From positions 125,818 through 189,817 of the forward strand of contig NZ_KB235957.1 in NCBI RefSeq assembly GCF_000332355.1: DNA of 64,000 bases. Reading direction: 5' to 3'. The first letter of the stretch is position 1. Every line of letters starts with the position of its first letter. Made by a program: the position numbers and the translations under genes. Below the pieces are notes generated by a model. It was not told the DNA's origin, ran no database searches, and was given only the letters and a program-made list of their open reading frames with translations. This document shows, in pieces, positions 34,966 to 42,250 of the stretch. Source of the DNA: Baaleninema simplex PCC 7105. GTDB lineage: Bacteria; Cyanobacteriota; Cyanobacteriia; Cyanobacteriales; Geitlerinemataceae.

Positions 34966-36177
34966 CTAATCTGTACAGCTCAGATTATCATTAACATTAT
35001 CCTTCATATTAGCGTTTGAAGCGCTGGCTGTAATGGCAATCATCGCCTTATTTCGTCCCATTTTTTTTGCACGATACAAGGCTTTGTCAACTGCAATTAT
35101 TAAATCCTTAACCGTTTGAGCGTGTTGCTGAAACGTTCCCACTCCTAAACTAATTGTATGAGCGATCGTGCCATTTGCTGAAGGATTGTTGGCCACGCAT
35201 TGCCTGAGTCGTTCGGCGATCGCAAAGGCGTTTTGACAATCTGTATTGGGTAAGAGGATTAAAAACTCTTCTCCACCCCAACGGCTCAAGAAATCTCCTT
35301 CTCTCAAATGACATTCGAGTAATTTTGAAATATGTTTGAGGACAATATCCCCACTATCATGTCCGTAAGTGTCGTTAATTTGCTTGAAGCGATCGATATC
35401 CAATAAAATTAAAGAGAAAATTTTATCGTTTTTAATAAAGCGCTCTTCTTCTTGACTCAAATAGCCGTTCATGGCTCTTCGGTTGAAGGTTTGTGTTAAA
35501 AAATCAAGATTTGCTCGACTTTCTAAGTCTCCGTACAAACGCTGAATAACCATCATCGTAAAACCAGAATTTCGCAAGTGATCGGTCACGAACATCAAGA
35601 AAAATGTAGTAGCATTAACAATATTAGAATGAAATAAATGTCGAACATTAAAAAAAGGAATAACGATCGCTCTAAAAAACAAAAAGAAAGAATCGATTAT
35701 CAAAATAAATGCTGTAAAATATGCTGTTTTTGAAAAACTTCTTTGACGACTTGAAAATAAATAAATACAAGTCAATATTTGTACGAAGCCAACTACTAAT
35801 ATTACGCTGATATTTCTAGCTAAAAAGTTGCTGTTGATGTAAGTAAAATAAAATTGCAATACAATCTCTATTCCAATTAACATTACCCATAAAAATTGAA
35901 ATTCATTGCGATTTATAAATCGAGAAATTCCAAAAAAGTAAAAAATGCGAGATGTTGTCAAAAATACATTTCCTAAAAAACGCAGAACAAGAAGATTCGG
36001 ATAAAACCATCGAATCAAAAAAAACAAAAAAGTAGCAGCCGATAAAATTGTACCGACCGTATAAATCTTAAGTCCACGATATCGATAGACGATCGATCCA
36101 AGAAAAATTAAAACAAGAGCATGAAGTAAAGACGACACGCTGACGACGAGAGACATGGTAGCGGTATCGATAAGCAT
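34966..36177 (-). CDS. membrane-bound diguanylate cyclase (GGDEF protein)
   Basis: A 403-residue protein whose first ~220 residues hold about seven hydrophobic helices, followed by a GGDEF domain: DFLTQTFNRRAMNGYL, LILLDIDRFKQINDTYGHDSGD, the active-site RWGGEEFLILLP and ISLGVGTF. The inhibitory I-site RxxD (REGD) sits five residues before GGEEF, so product feedback inhibition is expected. It should make cyclic di-GMP at the membrane, regulated by its transmembrane sensor. The gene is AT-richer than its neighbours. The ATG at 36177 is used. Confidence 0.9.
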   Translation of the reverse strand: MLIDTATMSLVVSVSSLLHALVLIFLGSIVYRYRGLKIYTVGTILSAATFLFFLIRWFYPNLLVLRFLGNVFLTTSRIFYFFGISRFINRNEFQFLWVMLIGIEIVLQFYFTYINSNFLARNISVILVVGFVQILTCIYLFSSRQRSFSKTAYFTAFILIIDSFFLFFRAIVIPFFNVRHLFHSNIVNATTFFLMFVTDHLRNSGFTMMVIQRLYGDLESRANLDFLTQTFNRRAMNGYLSQEEERFIKNDKIFSLILLDIDRFKQINDTYGHDSGDIVLKHISKLLECHLREGDFLSRWGGEEFLILLPNTDCQNAFAIAERLRQCVANNPSANGTIAHTISLGVGTFQQHAQTVKDLIIAVDKALYRAKKMGRNKAMIAITASASNANMKDNVNDNLSCTD

Positions 36178-36421
36178 AAATGCATAACCATCAAACGAGA
36201 TTGAAGAAGATCGATAGATCGCAGCTTAAACGTAAAAATAGCGATCGCGCATAAAAAACACTCAGACGATAGCATTTTATTCTGAATTCGATAGGATCGA
36301 AATAGTAATAAAGTTTTAGAAAAGGCGATCGCCCTTCTTGGCAGCAAACCGCAAACCTTGTAGACCGCGAACTGTTTCTTCACGCTTCACAGAACTCGGG
36401 TTTCTAAGAAAATTCAGTCTC

Positions 36422-36435
36422 TTGATTTAAGTCAA
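36422..36435 (+). promoter_or_regulatory. FNR/HcpR-type binding site upstream of hcp
   Basis: TTGATTTAAGTCAA is a near-perfect palindrome matching the Crp/Fnr-family pattern TTGAY-N4-RTCAA. Its right edge is 61 bp before the hcp start codon, the position of an activator site. A Crp/Fnr regulator gene lies 1.5 kb upstream. Confidence 0.65.
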
Positions 36436-36496
36436 AGACGCCCCAGGTCTCCACTTCGTAGAGTAAGCATAGACCGAACGAGAGGAGACAAAAACC

Positions 36497-38128
36497 GTGT
36501 TCTGTACCCAATGCGAACAAACCACCCGAGGCGAAGGTTGCTTTATCTGGGGAGCTTGCGGAAAAAGCCCCGACGTAGACGCCCTGCAAGACCTCCTCAC
36601 CCACGCCCTGCGGGGATTAGCCGAAGTCGCCGTCACCGCATATCGCCACGGCGTTCGACAAGCCAAAGCCGGACATTTCGCCTGCGAAGCCCTTTTCGCC
36701 ACCCTCACCAACGTCAACTTCGACGAAGATCGCTTTATCGAATACATTCGAGAAACCGTCGAACTCCGCGACTCCCTCAAAACCGTACTTCCAGCAGACT
36801 TAGAATGGTCGGACGTGGCGATTTTCCAACCCGCCGACAGCCTTGAAAAACTCGTCCAACAGGGCAAAGACGCCGAATACAACTTCATCAGCCAAGGAAC
36901 TGGCGATGTGGATGTCTTCTCCCTGAAACTCACCGTTCTCTACGGCTTGAAAGGCATCGCCGCCTACGCTCACCACGCCGCCGAATTGGGCTACCACGAC
37001 GATCGCGTGTACGATTTCTTCTACGATGCCCTAGCTGCCCTCGGACGCCGCGACCTCGACCTCAACGATTGGGTACAGATTGCCTTAAAACTCGGTGAAA
37101 TCAACCTGGTGGCCATGGAAATCCTCGACGCCGCCAACACCGAAACCTACGGACATCCCGTTCCGACGCAGGTTCCCATCACGCCTCGCCCCGGAAAAGC
37201 GATTCTGATTTCCGGTCACGACTTAGCCGATGTCGAAGCCTTGCTGCAACAAACCGCCGGAAAAGGCATCGACGTTTACACCCACGGCGAACTGTTACCC
37301 GCCCACGGCTACCCGAAACTAAAACAGAAATATCCCCATCTGTACGGTCATTACGGGACGGCGTGGCAAAACCAAACTCGCGAATTTAACGAGTTTCCCG
37401 GCCCCATCGTCATGACGACGAACTGCTTGATGCCGCCGAAATCCAGTTATCGCGATCGCGTGTTTACTTTGGGGGCGGTGGGCTATCCCGACCTCAAACA
37501 CCTACAACGGCAGGATTTAACCCCCGTCATCCATATCGCCTCAGCGATGGCTGGCTTTACTGAAAAAGCTGCCGACATTAAAACCGTCACCACCGGATTC
37601 GCCCGAAACGCGGTTCTCAGCGTCGCCGATACTGTCATCGAAGCAGTAAAACAAGGCAAAATCCGCCATTTCTTCCTCGTAGGCGGTTGCGACGGAGCCA
37701 AAACCGAACGGGGATATTATACGGAGTTCGTCGAACGCGTTCCCGACGACTGCGTGGTGTTGACCCTGGCTTGCGGGAAGTTCCGCTTCTTCGATAAAGA
37801 TTTGGGCGACATCGGCGGAATCCCCCGACTGATGGACGTGGGACAGTGTAACGACGCCTACTCCGCCATTCAAATCGCCCTGGCGTTGGCGAACGCGTTC
37901 GATACGGATGTGAACCAGTTACCCCTGTCGATGGTGTTGTCCTGGTACGAACAGAAAGCGGTTTCGATTCTCCTGACGCTGCTGTATTTGGGCATTCAAA
38001 ACATCCGCCTCGGTCCGACGCTTCCGGCGTTTATCTCGCCCAAGGTGTTCGAGTTGTTGTCGCAAACCTACCATTTGCAGAAGATTACGACGCCGGATGA
38101 AGATTTGGCCGCCTGCTTGAATCGTTAA
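36497..38128 (+). CDS. hcp: hybrid cluster protein (hydroxylamine/NO reductase)
   Basis: The 543-residue protein is full length. The N-terminal Cys set C3-x2-C6-x8-C15-x5-C21 (MFCTQCEQTTRGEGCFIWGAC) binds the proximal Fe-S cluster. Downstream Hcp segments include TNCLMPPKSSYRDRVFTLGAVGYP, FFLVGGCDGAKTERGYYTEF and DVGQCNDAYSAIQIALALANAF with hybrid-cluster ligands. Hcp reduces nitric oxide and/or hydroxylamine during nitrosative stress in the cytoplasm. No hcr reductase gene adjoins it. It has a GAGAGGAGA ribosome-binding site, an upstream FNR/HcpR-like palindrome and a strong terminator after it. Confidence 0.96.
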   Translation: MFCTQCEQTTRGEGCFIWGACGKSPDVDALQDLLTHALRGLAEVAVTAYRHGVRQAKAGHFACEALFATLTNVNFDEDRFIEYIRETVELRDSLKTVLPADLEWSDVAIFQPADSLEKLVQQGKDAEYNFISQGTGDVDVFSLKLTVLYGLKGIAAYAHHAAELGYHDDRVYDFFYDALAALGRRDLDLNDWVQIALKLGEINLVAMEILDAANTETYGHPVPTQVPITPRPGKAILISGHDLADVEALLQQTAGKGIDVYTHGELLPAHGYPKLKQKYPHLYGHYGTAWQNQTREFNEFPGPIVMTTNCLMPPKSSYRDRVFTLGAVGYPDLKHLQRQDLTPVIHIASAMAGFTEKAADIKTVTTGFARNAVLSVADTVIEAVKQGKIRHFFLVGGCDGAKTERGYYTEFVERVPDDCVVLTLACGKFRFFDKDLGDIGGIPRLMDVGQCNDAYSAIQIALALANAFDTDVNQLPLSMVLSWYEQKAVSILLTLLYLGIQNIRLGPTLPAFISPKVFELLSQTYHLQKITTPDEDLAACLNR

Positions 38129-38162
38129 GTCTCTTCTCTCAAAACCGGATAACTCCTCTTTT

Positions 38163-38193
38163 CGGGAAAGTCGATGGGCTTTCCCGTTTTTTA
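38163..38193 (+). terminator. Rho-independent terminator of hcp
   Basis: CGGGAAAG (38163-38170) pairs with CTTTCCCG (38179-38186) over an 8-nt loop and is followed by six T residues. It lies 35 bp after the hcp stop codon. Confidence 0.9.
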
Positions 38194-38206
38194 TGGTAGT
38201 TCTGAA

Positions 38207-38335
38207 GGGTGCATCTCACTTTTGCACCCGGAACCCCACCCATCCTCCCCGCGAGATCGGGGAGGTGCCGAAGGACATTCGGCGAGCGCTCAGTCGAGGC
38301 GCGGAGGGGTCGTTCTACGAAATTGAGATGCACCC
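38207..38335. mobile_element. MITE copy 2, GGGTGCATCTCA terminal repeats
   Basis: A 129-bp element with perfect 12-bp inverted ends, flanked by an exact 8-bp target duplication GTTCTGAA (38199-38206 and 38336-38343). Its body is homologous, in inverse orientation, to the copy at 39307-39474. It landed between the hcp terminator and the end of the FkbM gene, one base beyond whose stop codon the duplication ends. Confidence 0.92.
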
Positions 38336-38344
38336 GTTCTGAAG

Positions 38345-39232
38345 TTACTGTTTTAGATCGTATGCCAATTTTTCAAATTCTGGCAAGAGTCGAGAAGGAA
38401 CTAAGAAAATCATTTTGATACGGTAATTGACAGGTTGCTTCTCAATCTTTATGAATTTTGCGGGAAGATGAAATTTATCTTTAGGCTTGGCAAAACAAAA
38501 ACAGGAAAACCCGATCGATTCGATAAACCTGAGCAGCCTTGAATCTGGATATGCTTCTGATAATACCAAAGGTCGATCGCGCATGAGAAGATTCTTGCCA
38601 CCTAATAAAATATCAAGATCTGCCCCCTCAGCATCTGTTTTAATACCTGAAACTTTTAGAGAAGGGTATTCCAACATTAAATTATCTAGAGTGTTCAGCT
38701 TAACAACTACCGTTTGGTTATCTTGAAGATTTGTTCTGACCAGAGAACTCAGCTCAGAAGACGAATGCAAGTTGAGTTTCATTGTCCCCAGCTTAGAATA
38801 GAGTGCCTCTCTAATTACATAACAGTTTTGAAACTGAGAAAGATTGTTTTCTAGATGTTTGGCAACTCTTGGATCGGGTTCAAATGCGTAAACCGTATTA
38901 GAAATAGGGGCTGCAAGTAAGCTATAATATCCGATATTAGCTCCGATATCAATGAAGCTTTTATCAGATTCTAAAAAACGAAGTAATAAAGCCTCACTAC
39001 CCCAATCGAGCTGACTTCTTTTTAGAAAAAGCTCTGTACCGAATCGACTATCCGAAGGCAGTGTTATTTCCACATCATTAAAAAGCTTCATTTTTTGGCT
39101 AGTGTTTGTAATTTTATAAAGCCCTCGAAATAAATAACGATATACAAAATTTACATAGCCAACTTCTAGAGCCAGCCGATAAAAAAATCTGGGTTTTTGC
39201 AAAATTTTTGAAAGCGATTTTGTCTTATTCAT
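38345..39232 (-). CDS. FkbM-family methyltransferase
   Basis: The 295-residue protein has the FkbM SAM-binding core: SFIDIGANIGYYSLLAA (motif I), VYAFEPDPRVAKHLENNL (motif II), VVVKLNTLDNLM and GIKTDAEGADLDILLGGKNLL. The N-terminal ~90 residues are basic and aromatic, C-terminally it ends LPEFEKLAYDLKQ. FkbM-type enzymes O-methylate sugars or polyketides, often in surface polysaccharide loci; the acceptor is unknown. The gene is AT-rich relative to hcp and lies between two copies of the same MITE, so it may have been acquired or mobilised. Confidence 0.85.
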   Translation of the reverse strand: MNKTKSLSKILQKPRFFYRLALEVGYVNFVYRYLFRGLYKITNTSQKMKLFNDVEITLPSDSRFGTELFLKRSQLDWGSEALLLRFLESDKSFIDIGANIGYYSLLAAPISNTVYAFEPDPRVAKHLENNLSQFQNCYVIREALYSKLGTMKLNLHSSSELSSLVRTNLQDNQTVVVKLNTLDNLMLEYPSLKVSGIKTDAEGADLDILLGGKNLLMRDRPLVLSEAYPDSRLLRFIESIGFSCFCFAKPKDKFHLPAKFIKIEKQPVNYRIKMIFLVPSRLLPEFEKLAYDLKQ

Positions 39233-39306
39233 GATGCCAAAATATTCGACGGTATTTTTCTATATTTCTCCATAGGTTAACTTGTGGTTCTGAGGTCGTC
39301 AAGAAC

Positions 39307-39474
39307 GGGGAATCTCAAGTTGGTAGAATGACCCCTCCGCACCTCGACTGAGGCTTCGACGGTGAGCGTTCAGCGACTCGACGGCTCGACTGAACTCGCC
39401 GAACGTCCTTCGGCACCTCCCCGATCTCGCGGGGAGGATGGGTGGAGTTTCGATAACAAAAGTGAGATGCACCC
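39307..39474. mobile_element. MITE copy 3, same family, one degenerate end
   Basis: The 168-bp element has right end TGAGATGCACCC and a worn left end GGGGAATCTCA. It is flanked by exact 8-bp duplications TCAAGAAC (39299-39306 and 39475-39482). The body (CCCCTCCGC, CTTCGGCACCTCCCCG, GGGGAGGATGGGTGG) matches the copy at 38207-38335 in reverse orientation, with extra tandem material. Confidence 0.88.
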
Positions 39475-39559
39475 TCAAGAACTGATATGGTATCTGTGTC
39501 TCAAATGCTGGAATATTCAATAAAACGTTTGTTTTTGCTGTTTGACTGCTTGGAATTAA

Positions 39560-39807
39560 GTTCTCGAGGTTATTAACTACTTGCTGAGAACGGCGGCGGA
39601 AGAATACGAAGCAGCGATCGTAGACGGTCAAATTGTCGAGGCGATCGAATATCAGGATTCGAGAGGCTTCGTCTACCAGGGTGCATCTCAAAAATGTAAA
39701 TCTATACGAGAGAATAAGGATTTCAGCCTCCAATTCTCATGTTTTTGCAAAACTGAGATGCACCCGTCTACCAAGATTCGTCGCAGCGCTCCAACCATAG
39801 CCAATAG
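39560..39807 (+). pseudogene. C-terminal gene remnant interrupted by MITE copy 4
   Basis: Joining the two sides of the MITE and removing one target copy gives an open frame containing RTAAEEYEAAIVDGQIVEA, IEYQDSRGFVYQDSS and a stop at 39805-39807. Only the end of a gene remains, as a stop precedes 39560. The EYQDSRGFV string looks like a conserved protein terminus, but I cannot name the family. Confidence 0.5.
39679..39765. mobile_element. MITE copy 4, shortest member
   Basis: The 87-bp element has perfect 12-bp ends GGGTGCATCTCA/TGAGATGCACCC and an exact 8-bp target duplication GTCTACCA (39671-39678 and 39766-39773). Subterminal AAAATGTAAAT is shared with the copy at 23675-23828. Confidence 0.92.
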
Positions 39808-40002
39808 GCTTGGTTGGTGGTGAAGCGGCGGTGAGTTTCGGTGCATCCCCTGAACAATGCGATAGCGAGAGAAGGGGATAGCGCCGAAACGAACAAACTG
39901 GTAAAATTGCCTTACCGGAAACGGTCTTTAGGGCATCTCTATTAATTGACTATTGGACTCAAATCATGAGATAATTAAACAGTACAAATCAAGGATAATG
40001 CC

Positions 40003-41156
40003 ATGGGTCAAAAAGGTTTTTGGGATTGGGAAAATCGCCATGCTAAGCTAAGCAATAAAAAATCTTGCTTGACCAGATTGATGAATTGATACCCTGGGAA
40101 GAATTTCGTCCAATCCTCAAAGTAATTCATCAAAAGCCTCGCCTCAGTAATGCAGGTCGTAAACCCTTGGATACAATCTTAATGTTCAAATTAATTGTGT
40201 TACAAAAACTCTTTAATCTTGGCGATGATGAATTAGAATATCAAGCCAACGATCGATTATCCTTTATGAAATTTCTCCATCTCGGTCTTGAAGACTCAAT
40301 TCCGGATGCAAAAACGGTTTGGCTTTTTGGGTCTTCGGAGTTTGTGGTTATAAATGTATACCATAATACAAAAAATTGAGAATTCGAGAGCCAAAACCCT
40401 TGAAATCTCGTGAAGTTAGTTTTTCTGTCACCCTAAACTCCGAAGAGCCGGCTTTTTCGAGAACAACTCACCCAACACGGATTAATTGAAGAGCTATTTA
40501 ATCGATTTGACGACTATCTGCGAGATCGAGGATATGAAGCTGAGGAAGGGCAAATTGTAGATGCGACTCTCGTGCCAGTCCCTAAACAAAGAAATAGCCA
40601 GGAAGAGAATGATAAAATTCGCCAAGGAGAAACTCCAGAAGGATGGGAAAAAAATCCCCATCGCCTTTCCCAAAAAGACCTTGACGCTCGTTGGACTAAA
40701 AAGAATGGACAAAGTTACTATGGATATAAAAATCATATTAGCATCGATGTAAAATTTGGTTTTGTCCGAAGTTATCATGTAACAGATGCATCAGTTCATG
40801 ACTCAAAAGCATTAGGTAAAATTATCGATGGTGAGAATTTAGACGATCGAATTTGGGGTGATAGTGCTTATCGAAGTGAAGATATTGAATGGGTTTTAGA
40901 GCAGCTTGAATTTGACAGTAAAATTCACGAAAGAGCTTACAGAAATAAGCCTTTAAGTGAAGAGCAAAAGTCAAATAATCGTCAAAAATCAAAAATCCGG
41001 GCTAAGGTCGAACACGTCTTTGGGGCTTGGGTGATGAGCATGGGCGGAAAACTTCTACGTTCAATTGGAAAGATTAGAGCTAACGCCAACATTGGCTTGA
41101 AAAATCTAGCCTACAATATCCGTCGATATATATTCTGGGAAACTCAAAAAGAATAA
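40003..41156 (+). pseudogene. IS5-family DDE transposase, twice disrupted
   Basis: The sequence begins MGQKGFWDWENRHAKLSNKK, then needs a one-base shift at an A6 run (40057-40062) to continue as LLDQIDELIPWEEFRPIL. It runs through GRKPLDTILMFKLIVLQKL to DAKTVWLF, where a MITE interrupts it. Removing the MITE and one 8-bp copy restores WLFREQLTQHGLIEELFNRF and then VDATLVPVPKQRNS, YYGYKNHISID (catalytic Asp region), WGDSAYRSEDIEW and the C-terminal RAKVEHVFGAWVMSMGG with the expected Glu. The A6 break could be decay or a programmed frameshift; the MITE break makes the current copy non-functional. Confidence 0.9.
40329..40449. mobile_element. ISL3-like MITE inserted in the IS5 transposase
   Basis: A 121-bp element with ends GGGTCTTCGGAGTTT and AAACTCCGAAGAGCC, matching the GGCTCTTCGG-type termini of ISL3-family elements. 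It is flanked by an exact 8-bp duplication GGCTTTTT (40321-40328 and 40450-40457), the ISL3 target size. It has no coding capacity. Confidence 0.85.
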
Positions 41157-41237
41157 CAGAATATTCTCGTTCTAAAACTTCTAAAATAGATGATTTTTCT
41201 CAAGAAAATACCTCTTAATATAGAAGAATAAAAAAGA

Positions 41238-41270
41238 TGGTCTTCGAGATGTGAAAGACCATTTTATTTT
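41238..41270 (+). terminator. terminator-like hairpin in the IS5 right arm
   Basis: TGGTCTT (41238-41244) pairs with AAGACCA (41255-41261), followed by TTTTATTTTTTT. It follows the transposase gene inside the element. Confidence 0.6.
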
Positions 41271-41326
41271 TTTATTTTGAACTCAAATAATGAATTTTTC
41301 GAGGTTCCCTTTAAGATCCTAAGGGT

Positions 41327-41570
41327 ATGGTTCGCAACACCCGAAAAACCCGTGGTGGAGGTAAACCACAAAATCGCCAGTTGGTGTTGTCAAGAGAATT
41401 TGATTCTCGCTTAGGTCTGCGGTGGGGCGCATCGTGGACGTTAAACAAACAGCCTGTGAAGGCGTTCTGACCGGGGGTATTCGGGCTGGCTCGTTTATCT
41501 AGGCATGAGCCAGTGAAACAGGAATCTCCGACCATACCCGCTAGGGTTGGGGGGAGAGCGTCAATATGCT
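41327..41570 (+). pseudogene. IS200/IS605 tnpB 3'-end remnant and right end
   Basis: A short frame carries a TnpB-like tail (HEPVKQESP). It overlaps a terminal hairpin whose arms CTCCGACC and GGTTGGGGGGAG are followed by AGCGTCAA, the style of IS200/IS605 right ends that also form the guide-RNA scaffold. A second stem uses GGCTGGCTC and GAGCCAG. The rest of tnpB is missing; the IS5 element lies immediately upstream. Identification rests on recalled consensus. Confidence 0.45.
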
Positions 41571-41837
41571 GATATGCTGTTCCAACAGGTCGCCGACCAA
41601 ATCGACACCAGCGATCGCTGCGGCCATCGCCGCCACGTTCGAGGAACTGAAAACCGCCTGGCCGTCGGCAATTTCGCCGGAATCTCCAGTGAAAACGCCC
41701 TCGGAGGTGTTCGGTTTGGTGTCGGAAGTGGAATTGAACAGTTTATTTCCGTTTGGGGGCGAATTGGTTCTCCCCTAGGATAATGTTGTCTGTGCAATTT
41801 CCACCGTCAGAAGTCTCAATTTTCCAAGGCTGCGATC

Positions 41838-42016
41838 GTGATTTTTACGATTCCTAACTTTCTGTCTCCCGAAGAGTTACACCGCATCGGCGAAATCCTC
41901 CAGCAAGCGGAATTCGTTGACGGTAAACTCACCGCTGGTTGGTACGCCTACACTCTAGATCCCCGGAATCTTGGAGATTCCGGGGATCTTCTAGATAAAA
42001 TACACCCTCAAAGGTG
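41838..42016 (+). pseudogene. N-terminal fragment of PKHD-type Fe(II)/2-oxoglutarate hydroxylase
   Basis: From a GTG, 40 codons read VIFTIPNFLSPEELHRIGEI followed by LQQAEFVDGKLTAGWYAYTL, which is the start of PiuC/YbiX-type PKHD hydroxylases. The frame then enters a 75-bp repeat and stops. The Fe-binding His/Asp residues are lost. PiuC genes typically neighbour TonB-dependent receptors, as here (receptor gene at 42251-44503), so this is probably the ruin of a functional partner. Confidence 0.75.
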
Positions 42017-42186
42017 AGTCAGCTTTAGTAGATTTTGGGTAAGTTGTGTGGAGCGAAAGCGAAACCCAACATTACAATAACTGCTGTTCGAGTTTCCATT
42101 TAGGAGTTGCGCTCTAGATCCCCGGAATCTCCAAGATTCCGGGGATCTTCTAGATAAAATACACCCTCAAAGGTGCGTCAGCTTTA
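41953..42186. repeat. 75-bp direct repeat pair with AGATCCCCGGAATCT palindrome
   Basis: Two 75-bp copies (41953-42027 and 42112-42186) differ at only a few positions and are separated by 84 bp. Each starts with a hairpin AGATCCCCGGAATCT/AGATTCCGGGGATCT and ends CCCTCAAAGGTG-GTCAGCTTTA. A degenerate hairpin of the same kind is at 47424-47455. Confidence 0.9.
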
Positions 42187-42250
42187 ACGGTGAAATCCGA
42201 ACAGTTATCGGTTTTCCCTCTGACACACCCTACGCGCACCCTGCCAAATC

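Larger units (their letters stand above)
39931..41309 (+). mobile_element. IS5-family insertion sequence carrying a nested MITE
   Basis: Imperfect terminal inverted repeats start GGGCATCTCTATTAATT at the left and GGGAACCTCGAAAAATT at the right (read inward). The element is bordered by an exact 4-bp duplication TTTA (39927-39930 and 41310-41313). The cargo is a single DDE transposase gene. A 121-bp MITE plus its 8-bp duplication interrupts the gene, so the original element was about 1250 bp. Confidence 0.88.
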
